A stretch of DNA of 64,000 nt. It comes from Lewinella sp041392765 (GTDB lineage: Bacteria > Bacteroidota > Bacteroidia > Chitinophagales > Saprospiraceae). Each line of letters begins with the position of its first letter. Position 1 is the first letter of the stretch. The notes under the pieces are model-generated. The model did not search any database, was not told where the DNA came from, and saw only the letters and a list, made by a program, of their open reading frames with translations. Positions 1 through 9,152 of the stretch are shown piece after piece. The stretch is from contig JAWKLL010000023.1 in NCBI GenBank assembly GCA_041392765.1, forward strand, positions 1-64,000, in the 5' to 3' direction. Made by a program: the position numbers and the translations under genes.

Positions 1-99
1 CTCCTTGTCTCGGAGGCGAATGCTGCTATCAGAGGTACGTAACTTAATATTTTTCCATCCATGCGCTGTGCTCAGTACCACCACCATTTATCCCCCCCA

Positions 100-1116
100 C
101 TATTTTTCATGCCAAACCACCCCCGTATCAGGATGCAGATAAATCCATCGCCCTTGGTAGGTGACGCGGCAAAGGCCATTTTTGCAGGGTGCTGCCGCTT
201 CAAACTTGAAGGGAATTACCACCTCCCCCGCAGGGTCAACATAGCCCCATAGCCCCCGCTGCGACACGGCGGCCAGCCCCTCCGAAAACGGCTGTACCGC
301 TTGGTAAACAGGCTCGATGACTAAGTTGTCGCGGGTATCCATATACCCCCAAAGGCGGCCATCGCAAACCGCCGCCAGCCCCTCGCTGGCGGGCAGCGCA
401 TCCTGCCACACGGGTTGCACCATCCATTGCCCTCGGTTATTGATAAAGCCATAAAGGCCATTTTGTTGCATCAAGCAACACCCCTCGGCAAACACAGGCG
501 GATGCTCCGGCAGCCAAGCAAAATGCAGCGGCGTAATGAGTTGACCAGCGGCATCCATCAGCCCCCATTGCCCATTCCTCACCACTATTCCTACCCCGGC
601 CTGCCACGGCAACACCAATTCATAATCAGGCTCTATCACCCATTCCCCATCGGGGTTGATGTAGCCAAATCGGTCATCCAAGCGGGCGGCGGCCATACCA
701 TTGGCAAAGGAAGCAGCCAACTCAAAAGTGAAATCAATAGCCACTTGCCCTTCCGTGTCCAAAAAGCCGTACAGGTGGCCAAATTTAACCAAAGCCAGCC
801 CTTCGCTGAACGACTGCGCCACTTGAAACAAACAAGGCACTTTTAGTTGCCCCATTTCGTCCATGAAGCCCCACTGCTGCGCCAGTTGCACACAGGCCAG
901 CCCCTCCTCAAAAGGTTTCACCTCCCGAAAAAGATGCCTTACCAAAGGGCGACCTAACCAGTCCAAAGCTATCGGATGGTCCATCCATTCCACCAACCCA
1001 AATCCGTTGTGAAAATCCCACGCACGGCGGTATTGCGGCCAGACGACCACCTCGCCCCCCTCGTTCATGTAGCCATATCGGCCCTGCTCCCGTATGATGT
1101 ACCTGTGTTTGTCCAT
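100..1116 (-). CDS. WG-repeat (KWG-like) protein
   Basis: About 338 residues made almost entirely of WG-type repeats. The units run 'WGYMD', 'YGFIN', 'WGLMD', 'FGYIN', 'YGFLD', 'WGFMD', 'YGYMN', each followed by a short acidic or polar turn and a hydrophobic 'VVIP/VIEP' strand; I count seven to eight. Seen: no signal peptide, no membrane segment and no catalytic motif. The start is set at the methionine of 'MDKHRYI' because the 11 residues upstream are unlike the repeat. WG proteins are common in Bacteroidota, where they are thought to be protein-interaction scaffolds; the function of this one is unknown. It stands alone on the minus strand at the window edge with no operon partner visible. 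Confidence 0.85.
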   Translation of the reverse strand: MDKHRYIIREQGRYGYMNEGGEVVVWPQYRRAWDFHNGFGLVEWMDHPIALDWLGRPLVRHLFREVKPFEEGLACVQLAQQWGFMDEMGQLKVPCLFQVAQSFSEGLALVKFGHLYGFLDTEGQVAIDFTFELAASFANGMAAARLDDRFGYINPDGEWVIEPDYELVLPWQAGVGIVVRNGQWGLMDAAGQLITPLHFAWLPEHPPVFAEGCCLMQQNGLYGFINNRGQWMVQPVWQDALPASEGLAAVCDGRLWGYMDTRDNLVIEPVYQAVQPFSEGLAAVSQRGLWGYVDPAGEVVIPFKFEAAAPCKNGLCRVTYQGRWIYLHPDTGVVWHEK

Positions 1117-1519
1117 GCGGCGCGAAGATAGGTAAATGCACGGCAACAATATACTATGTAAGTAGGGATATTTGGGCGGCTATCGGCAAAGCCGATATCG
1201 GGTCGTCCGCTATTACCAGCTCCGCTATCGCTACGCTGGTACCGCTTCCACCCCTGCCGCGGGCGATGCGTGCTGTTCAAAGTGTTCGCTACTCAATTGC
1301 TATATTTAATATGAAGGATGGATAAATATACCACCTATACACTGCTCCTTCAAGGTGAAAAACACGTGATGCTCGTTTACGAAGCCTACCAAAGGACTAA
1401 CGTGTGGACACAAATGAGCGTGCCGCATCACAAGGCACTTTTTTTCAATGAATTGTTAATTAAGTCCTGTAAACCGTTGTGCTTCTTTGTCAGAAAGCGT
1501 GAAGATCATCCTCCTCTAT

Positions 1520-1775
1520 ACCACCCCTTCGGGGTTCAAGGCCGTTCGATATGATGGAACCACAATATTGCCATCCCTTCGGGATTTTTTTAGTAAGGGA
1601 TGCAAGCTTTTTAACCAAACCCCGAAGGGGTGAACTGATTGTAATAAACGGTAATGAGCGTGCCGCTGTTGGGCGGCGGGTTTATAGTTCCGCGGCATTC
1701 ATGCCGCATAAAATAGCCACGAATTTTCGTGCCAATGTACGCTTTCCACAGCGGGATAAATCCCGCGGAACTAAA
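1520..1775. repeat. cluster of short intergenic inverted repeats
   Basis: Two mirror copies of CACCCCTTCGGGGTT / AACCCCGAAGGGGTG lie about 80 bases apart, with a CCATCCCTTCGGGAT hairpin between them. They are followed by GTTCCGCGGCATTCATGCCGC and a CAGCGGGATAAATCCCGCGG hairpin. Repeats of this style are typical of Bacteroidota intergenic DNA. No gene is associated. Confidence 0.6.
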
Positions 1776-2154
1776 GAATTAGTCAGCAAAAGACGAAGAC
1801 GAAGAAGGCGGCGGCATTTTCCGAGAAGGCTATTCCTATCATACTTTCCTTGAAGACGAGTTTTGACGCTTGTTTTCCAGTTACGCGTTGGCATATAATA
1901 CGCAAAAATGGCCTTGAAAACGCAATCACGAGTAGTAGGGTATCCATTTATGAAGAAACGTTTGTTTACAGCAATTGCCAAAGACGCATTTTTGTTAAAC
2001 AACGGGTTAACGAGATGTGTCCACACATAAGGCCTACCAAAGGTTTCGTAAACGTAACGGCAATATGATTCAGACGTTTTTCACCGTGATTACGCCTACG
2101 AATCCTGAAAGGCTTCGCAGGCGGTGCGGCTTTCATCGTTTGGCTTAGTAATTT

Positions 2155-2275
2155 GACGGAAATAAGTGATCTCATTTTTTCTAAAGGCTTAGCTTTATAC
2201 ACACGCTTTGTGCAAGTATTCCTACGCTTAGTGCATAAAGCCAAGCCAAAAATGGGATCACTTATTTTTTCCGTC
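2155..2275. repeat. palindromic element D, copy 1
   Basis: A 121-base near-complete palindrome. The outer arms are GACGGAAATAAGTGATC and GATCACTTATTTTTTCCGTC; the inner arms CATTTTT/AAAAATG and GGCTTaGCTTTAT/ATAAAGCcAAGCC continue the stem. The preceding bases TAGTAATTT are shared with copy 2 at 26631-26699, whose inner arms differ in sequence yet still pair. Confidence 0.75.
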
Positions 2276-2545
2276 CCTTATCCATCATTCACGTTATATT
2301 TAAAAGAACTTGTCTGAAACTCCCTGCTGGTTGTAGCGTCTCGCTACAACCCAATACGCTGTAGGGGCTTGCAGCCCGGCATCTTGGGTATTACTCTATA
2401 TCCCCCCCTTTTTCTAAATAATTTGTTAAATCTACCCTTTTTTCAAAAAACGAACCTTCCTTGCAACTAAAATAGATGTATATACATTAATTAAGGCGTT
2501 ACCATCTGGTAGCAATTTTATTAAACGTTTTTAAACCAACAACAA

Positions 2546-3131
2546 ATGAAATCATTTACGCTTTTCGTAGCAGCATTAGCATTATTCACCTCGGCAGCAT
2601 GGGTAGCCGTGGAGAACGTAGCCGTGGATACCACCGCTTCTGTCATCACGTGGAAAGGTTACAAAGTAACGGGTGAACACACGGCATCCATCAAGTTGAA
2701 ATCTGGCAACCTGACCATGACCGACGGCGCATTGAGCGGTGGTTCTTTCGACATCGACATGAGCACCATCAACTGTACAGATTTGTCGGGAGAATGGAAA
2801 GGTAAATTGAAGGCCACTTGAAATCAGAAGATTTCTTCGGCGTAGAAAATACCCTACGGCGTCCTTCAAAATCACCTCAGTCGTAGCCGTGGCACACCCT
2901 AGTGCCTCACAAAGTGAGCGGCAACCTGACCATCAAAGAAACCACCAAGCCTATCCGTTTCAATGCACAGATGAGCGAAGAAGGCGGTATGAAGGTAGCT
3001 ACCTGCGACATTCAGTTGGATCGCTCCGACTTTGATGTGCGTTGGCTAGTTCCGGCAGTTTCTTCGATAACTTAGGCGACAAAACCATCTACGACGAGTT
3101 CGACTTGTCAGTGAAGTTGGTATTGAAGTAA
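2546..3131 (+). pseudogene. YceI-like periplasmic protein, frameshifted
   Basis: The first 91 codons encode a signal peptide ('FTLFVAALALFTSAAWVA') and the start of a YceI lipocalin-like barrel ('STITWKGYKVTGEHTASIKLKSG'-type strands). The frame then breaks near 2814 and again near 2852, where the family hallmark 'GVENYPTASFKI' can be rebuilt. It continues in other frames through 'SGNLTIKETTKPI' and 'KTIYDEFDLSVKLVLK' to a stop at 3131. The reconstructed length of about 195 residues is normal for YceI proteins, which bind isoprenoid-like lipids in the periplasm. All motifs survive in order, so sequencing indels are likelier than true decay. There is no operon partner. Confidence 0.8.
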
Positions 3132-3219
3132 GCGTTGGCCTAAAATACCTTAACGCTAATGCGGCGCCATATCGATATCACTGCCCTTGTGATGTAAGCG
3201 TATGTCTAAAGCAACAGCC

Positions 3220-3264
3220 GCGCTAAGGGGCTGGAGGGGGCTTACCTCCCGACCGTAGAGAGGA
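3220..3264. repeat. element A, truncated copy
   Basis: The first 45 bases match the start of the longer copies at 3540 and 10974 (GCGCTAAGGGGCTGGAGG, then CTTACCTCCCGACCGTAG). The similarity then stops. Confidence 0.7.
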
Positions 3265-3296
3265 TATGCGTCAATTTTAAAAAGCTAATATAAAAA

Positions 3297-3480
3297 AATG
3301 ACCAATGACCAATGTTTAATAATCAATGTTCAATGGAAGGTACGCCAAAATTGGACATTGTACATTAAAAATTAAACATTGCACATTTTGGAAAATGACC
3401 ATCTTGCAATGGGAACACCCCAAGATTGTATCAAGGTCATTGAAAATGGAACATTACACATTTTTCACACCAGACTTTTT
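3297..3480. repeat. CAATGTTCAATG-type low-complexity repeat
   Basis: A run of degenerate 'ACATTG / CAATGT / ACATTAAAAATT' words in both orientations, between two copies of element A. No coding signal is seen. Confidence 0.55.
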
Positions 3481-3539
3481 GCCAAAGCTCTATTTATATA
3501 GGTATAAATTGCATATGAATTTATTATATTAATACTAAT

Positions 3540-3669
3540 GCGCTAAGGGGCTGGAGGGGGCTTACCTCCCGACCGTAGGGAGGGACGAGCGCAGCGATGC
3601 CCGCAAGCACCTGACCCCGCCCTAATAGTACGATGGGTGATAATAAGTTTATGCGGGGGAGCGCCCTAA
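3540..3669. repeat. element A, uninterrupted copy
   Basis: A GC-rich 130-base unit beginning GCGCTAAGGGGCTGG and ending GGGGAGCGCCCTAA, so its ends are roughly complementary. It is the uninterrupted reference for the copy at 10974-11280, which carries an insertion. Confidence 0.7.
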
Positions 3670-3713
3670 GACAATGACACCTAAAAATATAGGAGATACT
3701 GAACATAGCGTCG

Positions 3714-4730
3714 CTAAGGCACAAAGCCCAAGTTTTTAGTCAAAGAACCATTGTAGAGGCTATCGCGCGAGCGAGGGTCTAAATTAAGGTTGTTAGAAAA
3801 AGTGGTATAGCGAGAAGACACAATACCATAGCCGTTCTCTACATTGGTGAAAACAGGCACCGACTGTGATGAAGTAATGCCGATGTTGGCGTTGGCTATT
3901 TGCAAATACTGCTCAATCTCCTCGCCCCCAGCGGTGACTTGAAAAACGAGGTTATCAAAACGGCGTATGCCCGTAGTGAGTGGCTGCAAATTTTCGCCAA
4001 GGAAGGAGTAGAAGCCCGCCGGAGACAAAATGAAGTTCTGCGAGGAAACCCCGTCTTCGCGATTCACTGCCTTGGCCAATTCCCATACAATTTCCTTGTT
4101 GAGCAACTGCGAAGGGTTCGCCGGGTCGGTTTCGAGATAGCGGAAATACATACGCACATCTAACACACGAGCCGCATCGCCAAAATAGCGCCAGCCCACA
4201 CGGGCTTGGCGGGTGTAATCACCGAAGGTCATTTGTCCACTTTGAGGCAAGCCCGTAATTTCAATCATCTCCAACATCACACTCTGTGCAATGGCGGGGG
4301 TAGTTTCGCCGCCTCTGGTAACGGTGATTTGGAACGCATCCCCTCCTGCTAAGTTGAGTTGCGTGCGTGCTGCTTTGTACAGAATATTGGGTGCCTGAGC
4401 AAAATCACCTTCCTCGCGAAAAATACCATCATCGCGTCCATCGATACGCTGAAGGTTGACGGATTGCCCCGTGCGCAGGTTTTGTAGCGTGACGGTAGCC
4501 TGATTTTCTGCGTAATAAATAGAGTCTGGAATCTGTGCTATCTGTGTAGCATTGCCACCGGGTTGTAAAAAAGCCTTTTCAAGACGCACATACCAAGCAT
4601 CGTCTTGTTCGGAAAAGAACGCATACACCACGGGAATATCCTTCCACTCCCCTTCGATTTGAAAATCAGTGTCGCAAGTCGTCCAAGTGAGTATCGCAAT
4701 AGCGGCTAAAAAAAAGAATCTTTTGATCAT
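3714..4730 (-). CDS. secreted lipoprotein, DUF4249-like (tentative)
   Basis: About 338 residues. The start is taken at 'MIKRFFFLAAIAILTW', which gives a short hydrophobic leader followed by 'TTCDTD', a plausible Bacteroidota lipobox cysteine; the 22 upstream codons look unlike protein. The mature part is beta-rich, with a 'YVRLEKAF' strand near the N-terminus and 'VTVTLQNLRTG'-type strands, as in DUF4249-like outer-membrane-associated lipoproteins of Bacteroidota. The family assignment is inferred from style rather than a firm motif. It is a monocistronic minus-strand gene divergent from panB, with a good TAnnTTTG box about 70 bases upstream. The function is unknown. Confidence 0.6.
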   Translation of the reverse strand: MIKRFFFLAAIAILTWTTCDTDFQIEGEWKDIPVVYAFFSEQDDAWYVRLEKAFLQPGGNATQIAQIPDSIYYAENQATVTLQNLRTGQSVNLQRIDGRDDGIFREEGDFAQAPNILYKAARTQLNLAGGDAFQITVTRGGETTPAIAQSVMLEMIEITGLPQSGQMTFGDYTRQARVGWRYFGDAARVLDVRMYFRYLETDPANPSQLLNKEIVWELAKAVNREDGVSSQNFILSPAGFYSFLGENLQPLTTGIRRFDNLVFQVTAGGEEIEQYLQIANANIGITSSQSVPVFTNVENGYGIVSSRYTTFSNNLNLDPRSRDSLYNGSLTKNLGFVP

Positions 4731-4800
4731 TGTGTCAGTCAGGTCTAATAAGTAATTCGACGGAAGTAAGGAAGTAAGCCGTTTCCCGTCTCTCACAGGG

Positions 4801-4808
4801 CAAAAGTA
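4801..4808 (-). promoter_or_regulatory. Bacteroidota -7 box for the lipoprotein
   Basis: On the minus strand this reads TACTTTTG, matching TAnnTTTG, about 70 bases before the chosen start. No convincing TTG -33 element is seen at the expected spacing. Confidence 0.45.
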
Positions 4809-4958
4809 GGGATTATTTCAGGAACGAATTAGTAGGCTTTGTTAAGGAATGAGTAATTGCCAATTTATGACAATGGAGCAGCAGGTGGTGTATCTCCCAA
4901 AATTTGGTAAATTGCGCTATATGTCCCTATCTTGCGGGTTCAATTGACCATTGTATCC

Positions 4959-5774
4959 ATGTCAGTACACAAGGAAGTAAAAAGGGTGACTACCCATATC
5001 CTCCAAGCCATGAAGGCGCAAGGGGAAAAAATAGCCATGCTCACGGCTTACGATTACAGCATGGCGCGTATTTTAGATGCCGCAGGCATAGATGTATTAT
5101 TAGTAGGCGATTCTGCTTCCAATGTCATGGCAGGGCACGAAACTACTTTGCCTATCACGTTGGATCAGATGATATATCACGCTGGTTCGGTAGTACGAGC
5201 TGTACACCGATCCTTGGTCGTGGTGGACTTGCCGTTTGGTTCTTACCAAGGCAATAGCAAATTGGCGTTGGAGTCCACCATTCGCATCATGAAGGAATCG
5301 GGGGCGCATGCGGTAAAAATGGAAGGCGGCAGTGAAATTTCCGAAAGCATTGTACGCATCCTCAAAGCGGGGGTGCCTGTTATGGGGCATTTGGGCTTGA
5401 CCCCTCAGTCGATTTACAAATTTGGCACCTACACGGTCAGAGCCAAAGAAGAAGCCGAGGCTCAAAAACTCATATCCGACGCCAAATTACTACAAGAACT
5501 AGGCTGCTTCGCTTTGGTATTGGAGAAAATCCCCGCTCACCTGACCAAGATTGTCAGCGAGGAACTGCATATACCCACCATTGGTATAGGTGCAGGCCCA
5601 CATGCCGACGGGCAGGTGTTGGTGACTCACGATATGCTGGGTATTACCAAAGACTTCAACCCCCGTTTCCTAAGGAGATACTTGGAACTTTTTGATTTAA
5701 TACAAGGAGCTACTGAAAGCTACATACAAGATGTAAAGCAAAAAGCGTTCCCTAACGAAAACGAGCAGTATTGA
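4959..5774 (+). CDS. panB: 3-methyl-2-oxobutanoate hydroxymethyltransferase
   Basis: PanB transfers a hydroxymethyl group from 5,10-methylene-THF to alpha-ketoisovalerate, giving ketopantoate, the first committed step of pantothenate (coenzyme A) synthesis in the cytoplasm. Seen: 'MLTAYDYSMARILDAAGID', 'LLVGDSASNVMAGHETT' (Mg-binding region), 'DLPFGSYQ', 'AVKMEGG', 'GHLGLTPQS' and 'LEKIPAHL' with the catalytic glutamate, all in the family order. The length of about 271 residues is normal. The start is set at 'MSVHKEVKRVTTHIL'; an in-frame ATG nine codons upstream is possible. It ends at the start of mltG, so the two are probably co-transcribed. The gene is intact. Confidence 0.95.
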   Translation: MSVHKEVKRVTTHILQAMKAQGEKIAMLTAYDYSMARILDAAGIDVLLVGDSASNVMAGHETTLPITLDQMIYHAGSVVRAVHRSLVVVDLPFGSYQGNSKLALESTIRIMKESGAHAVKMEGGSEISESIVRILKAGVPVMGHLGLTPQSIYKFGTYTVRAKEEAEAQKLISDAKLLQELGCFALVLEKIPAHLTKIVSEELHIPTIGIGAGPHADGQVLVTHDMLGITKDFNPRFLRRYLELFDLIQGATESYIQDVKQKAFPNENEQY

Positions 5775-5776
5775 TC

Positions 5777-6811
5777 ATGATAAAGAAGGTGATTCGCCTT
5801 TTCGCATTGCTATTGATATTGGGATTGGGTGCCGGAGCTTGGTTTTACTACAAAGTGCTATCGCCGGCAGTTGTTGCTACAAGCGCGGAGGCGGTTCACG
5901 TCGCCTTCCCGACGGGTAGCAGTTATGCCCAGGTGGAAGCAATCTTGGATGAAGCGGGATTGATTCCCGACCTCGCTACCTTCCGCATGCTGGCGGAACG
6001 CATGAACTATCGCAAAACCAACATGCGGACGGGTCGCTTCGCCATCGAGCCGGGCATGACGGTGGTAGATATGATACGCCACCTGCGCAACGGCAAGCAA
6101 GCACCCGTTGCCGTGGTGCTGACCACCGAACGCGAACCCGAGAACGTAGCGGCCAAAGCAGCGCGTTTTATAGAACCAGACTCAACGGCCTTGGTGGCAT
6201 TGATGCAAAACGCAGCCTACATCGACTCGTTAGGCTACAACAAAGCCACGCTGATGACCCTATTCATCCCCAACACGTATGAGTTCTTTTGGAATACCAC
6301 CCCGCGCGGTTTCATGGAGCGCATGGTCAAGGAACACGATGCCTTTTGGAACAAAGACAACCGCAAGGACAAAGCTGCTGCCTTGGGGCTTACGCCCGAA
6401 GAGGTTTATACCTTAGCCTCCATTGTGGAGAAGGAAACCCTGCGCAACGAGGAGAAAAAACGCATGGCAGGTGTCTATTACAACCGCATTCAAACGGGTA
6501 TGCCCTTGCAAGCGGATCCGACGGCTGTGTTTGCCAGCCGAGATTTCAATACCACGCGGGTCACGAACTACCACCTCAGCGTCGATTCGCCTTACAATAC
6601 GTACCGATATGCGGGGCTTCCTCCGGGGCCGATAGCAATGGCATCTATTGCCTCCATTGATGCTGTTTTAAACTTAGAATCCCACGATTATCTTTATTTT
6701 TGTGCAGCAGGCGACGGTAGCGGTCTGCACAACTTTGCCAAAACACTGGCAGCCCACAACCAAAATGCCGCCTTGTACAGGGAAAACCTGCGCAAACGCG
6801 GGTTGAGATAA
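5777..6811 (+). CDS. mltG: endolytic transglycosylase MltG (YceG-like)
   Basis: Inner-membrane lytic transglycosylase that cuts nascent peptidoglycan strands. One N-terminal membrane segment ('LFALLLILGLGAGAWFYY') is followed by a LysM-like region and the YceG catalytic domain. Seen: 'LASIVEKET' with the catalytic glutamate, 'GVYYNRI', 'MPLQADPTAVFA' and 'YNTYRYAGLPPGPI', all hallmarks of the family. The length of about 344 residues is typical. The ATG at 5777 is preferred over an in-frame TTG six bases upstream. It starts two bases after the panB stop and is followed 18 bases later by an ABC permease, so it sits in the same run of genes. Confidence 0.93.
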   Translation: MIKKVIRLFALLLILGLGAGAWFYYKVLSPAVVATSAEAVHVAFPTGSSYAQVEAILDEAGLIPDLATFRMLAERMNYRKTNMRTGRFAIEPGMTVVDMIRHLRNGKQAPVAVVLTTEREPENVAAKAARFIEPDSTALVALMQNAAYIDSLGYNKATLMTLFIPNTYEFFWNTTPRGFMERMVKEHDAFWNKDNRKDKAAALGLTPEEVYTLASIVEKETLRNEEKKRMAGVYYNRIQTGMPLQADPTAVFASRDFNTTRVTNYHLSVDSPYNTYRYAGLPPGPIAMASIASIDAVLNLESHDYLYFCAAGDGSGLHNFAKTLAAHNQNAALYRENLRKRGLR

Positions 6812-6829
6812 CCATACCTAACTATTTAT

Positions 6830-7930
6830 ATGGCATCATTACTCCACTTGAGAGACCGATACACCGGCAAACAGCAATGGCTGTGGGCACTGGCGGGTTT
6901 CATCATCTTCCTGCTCATTTGGTGGGGGTTGGCAGAACTTTTTGCCATCAACCGCCCTGTGGTGGACTACACCACGCACCTCAATACACAGGATACCACG
7001 CTCAACCGCGACAGCTTGTTGTTGCAGGATTCCATCAACTTAGCCAACGCCACCGAGTTTGAAAAAATATACCCCCTGCTACCACCCCCGCAGCAGGTGA
7101 TGAAAGCATTCGGCCCCCTGCAAACCGAAGACGACCTGTTTGTCAACACCTGGGTTTCCATTTGGCGCAACTTGCAAGGGTACTTCTGGGCGGTGTTCTT
7201 TGCTTTACTCATCGGGTTTCCGATTGCGCTGCTGCCACCTGTTCGGGCGTTGTTCAGTATGCAGGTGGATGCGCTGCGCTATTTGCCCCTCACAGCGCTT
7301 ACCCTTATCTTTATCATTTGGTTTGGTATAGGCGATAGCATGAAGGTGGCCTTCCTCGCATTCGGTATTTTAGTCTATCTGCTGCCGGTGGTTGTGCAAC
7401 GCATCAATGAAGTGGATGATGTTTACCTCACCACTACCTTTACCTTGGGAGCTAATAACTGGCAGATGATAAAAAGTGTTTATTTTCCTGCTGTACTGAG
7501 TAAGCTAATGGACGACATACGGGTGCTGACCGCTATCAGTTGGACGTACATCATCATCGCGGAACTGCTCAACCGACAGGGAGGGGTAGGTGCGATGATT
7601 TGGCTAAACGACAAATACGGGCGCATGGATAAGGTTTTTGCTTGGCTTATCGTCATTGTAGTGGTAGGATTCTTGCAAGATCGCCTTTTCGTCTATATGG
7701 ATAAACGGCTATTCCCCTACAAGCACTACAAAACCGTAGTGGACGGCCTGAAAGAAGTAAAAACCGGCTTTTTAGTGATATTAATTGGCATCATGCTGGG
7801 GCTGTTGCTCGGTGCATTGATTCCGGCACTGAAGCCCGATTTGTCCTATTTCCTTTACATTGCCGCTATCAGCGGATTCGTTATGATTCTTTATGGCGAA
7901 TTCCGTTTTCAGCGTGCTTATATTTCCTGA
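6830..7930 (+). CDS. ABC transporter permease, NitT/TauT (SsuC) type
   Basis: Membrane component of a nitrate/sulfonate/taurine-family importer. It has a first membrane segment near residues 18-38, then an unusually long external stretch ('DTTLNRDSLLLQDSIN...'). The canonical permease core follows, including 'LPLTALTLIFIIWFGIG' and the cytoplasmic coupling loop 'TTFTLGANNWQMIKSVYFP'. Two additional hydrophobic segments lie at the C-terminus ('FLVILIGIMLGLLLGALIP', 'YFLYIAAISGFVMILY'), making it about 366 residues against 250-270 for SsuC/TauC. It precedes its ATPase by 2 bases. No substrate-binding protein is adjacent, so the substrate cannot be named. Confidence 0.85.
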   Translation: MASLLHLRDRYTGKQQWLWALAGFIIFLLIWWGLAELFAINRPVVDYTTHLNTQDTTLNRDSLLLQDSINLANATEFEKIYPLLPPPQQVMKAFGPLQTEDDLFVNTWVSIWRNLQGYFWAVFFALLIGFPIALLPPVRALFSMQVDALRYLPLTALTLIFIIWFGIGDSMKVAFLAFGILVYLLPVVVQRINEVDDVYLTTTFTLGANNWQMIKSVYFPAVLSKLMDDIRVLTAISWTYIIIAELLNRQGGVGAMIWLNDKYGRMDKVFAWLIVIVVVGFLQDRLFVYMDKRLFPYKHYKTVVDGLKEVKTGFLVILIGIMLGLLLGALIPALKPDLSYFLYIAAISGFVMILYGEFRFQRAYIS

Positions 7931-7932
7931 TT

Positions 7933-8733
7933 ATGTCCATTTTCAAAGATACGGAATACCCCAACATCATTGAACTCAAAGGGGTTTCTCAAAGCTACGA
8001 CGGGGGCGAAAACTTTGTACTCCAAGACCTCACGTTCTTGGTGGAAGACAAACCCGCCCAAGGGCAGTTTGTGGTGATTCTAGGCCCTAGTGGCTGCGGA
8101 AAATCCACCGTGCTGCGCTACATAGCGGGGCTTCAGCAGCCTACGTCGGGGGAAGTATTGCTGCATGGAAAGCCCCTTGGGCCAGACAACCGCGTGGGCA
8201 TGGTTTTTCAACAATACTCTTCCCTGCCCTGGCTCACGGTTTTGGATAATGTGGCATTAGCGTTGGCGTACCAAGGAATGTCGGAAAAGGATCGCAAGGA
8301 AAAAGCGATGGACATCATTGGCAAAGTAGGGCTGGCAGGGCACGAACACAAATTTGCCCAGTACCCGACCCTCTCCGGAGGGCAGTTGCAGCGCGTAGCC
8401 ATAGCTCGCAGCTTGATGGCCAATCAGGAAATCCTGTTGATGGACGAGCCTTTTGGGGCATTGGATATCAATACCCGCTTGCAAATGCAGGACTTATTAG
8501 CCGACCTTTGGCGGGAGATTCACCCTACGGTCATATTCGTTACCCACGATATTTCGGAGGCTGTTTATCTGGGGGATGACATTTTTATTATGAAGAAAGC
8601 GCCTTCTAATTTCATCGAGCACATCTCGGTAGATCTTCCGCTTCACCGCGACCGGGCGATGAAACGCGACCCCCGGTTTATGGATCTCGTGCGGCACGTA
8701 GAAGACCGAATGATTGCCATCGCAGATAGCTGA
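7933..8733 (+). CDS. ABC transporter ATPase, NitT/TauT (SsuB/TauB) type
   Basis: A complete ABC ATPase of 266 residues: Walker A 'GPSGCGKST', Q-loop 'MVFQQYSSLPWLTV', signature 'LSGGQLQRVAIARS', Walker B 'ILLMDEPFGALD' and H-loop 'VTHDISEAV'. The Q-loop/'SLPWLTV' pattern and the C-terminal 'HRDRAMKRDPRF' region match the nitrate/sulfonate/taurine importer ATPases. It partners the permease immediately upstream. The missing binding protein may be encoded elsewhere, or the extended permease may supply that role (inference). It is the last gene of the panB run; 8734-9152 holds repeat element B and the promoter region of the peptidase. Confidence 0.92.
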   Translation: MSIFKDTEYPNIIELKGVSQSYDGGENFVLQDLTFLVEDKPAQGQFVVILGPSGCGKSTVLRYIAGLQQPTSGEVLLHGKPLGPDNRVGMVFQQYSSLPWLTVLDNVALALAYQGMSEKDRKEKAMDIIGKVGLAGHEHKFAQYPTLSGGQLQRVAIARSLMANQEILLMDEPFGALDINTRLQMQDLLADLWREIHPTVIFVTHDISEAVYLGDDIFIMKKAPSNFIEHISVDLPLHRDRAMKRDPRFMDLVRHVEDRMIAIADS

Positions 8734-8935
8734 TAACCGCTGCTTCGTAGCTTTTTTGCGCTAATTCGCTGCCAAATGTGTAGGGATTGCAACAACATGG
8801 TAACGAAGTCCGTAAGGTAAAACGTTATATTTGAGTCAGATTCCTGTGGGGGCATTGACGTTCATTCCCACTTTCAGGCTTGCTGACAATTGTTAAATTA
8901 ATTTTTCTTAACCAAGATAGATAGCCTTGTTTAAG

Positions 8936-9115
8936 AGTATGCCAAAATTTCCTCCATTGTCTATCCCGATAGCTATCGGGAGCAAATATCGTCCTGCCCT
9001 GCGTTAATCCCGATAGCTATCGGGACGCCGATGCTTCCGGCATCGACTGTGCTTTTCGCCTTGATCAGAACAAAATTTGCTCACTTTCGCACAATCAGGA
9101 AAATTTAGACCTACT
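8936..9115. repeat. MITE-like element B, copy 1
   Basis: About 180 bases bounded by imperfect terminal inverted repeats AGTATGCCAAAATTTCCT and AGGAAAATTTAGACCTACT. Inside are two CCCGATAGCTATCGGG palindromes, the block GATGCTTCCGGCATCGACTGTGC and TTTTGCTCACTTTCG-like words shared with copies 2 and 3. The flanks are TTAAG and CTAGA. No transposase is encoded. Confidence 0.8.
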
Positions 9116-9152
9116 CTAGATAGGCATCTTACGCATTTCAACACAATTATTC

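Larger units (their letters stand above)
1117..2545. other. gene-poor, repeat-rich gap
   Basis: No convincing gene is seen here. Short open frames exist but have arginine-rich or low-complexity translations and no family resemblance. The stretch holds CCCTTCGGG-type and CCGCGG-type hairpins (1520-1775) and a long palindrome (2155-2275). The last 250 bases before the YceI gene are AT-rich and probably hold its promoter, but I could not place a clean TAnnTTTG box. Confidence 0.6.

Noticed and set aside
1318..1853. Open frames in the first repeat-rich gap
   Set aside because: They run across CCCTTCGGG and CCGCGG hairpins and end in an arginine tract; there is no protein-like composition and no ribosome site worth noting.
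8950..9030. CCCGATAGCTATCGGG palindromes considered as operators
   Set aside because: The same 16-base palindrome recurs inside other element B copies far from any shared gene type, so it is part of the repeat.
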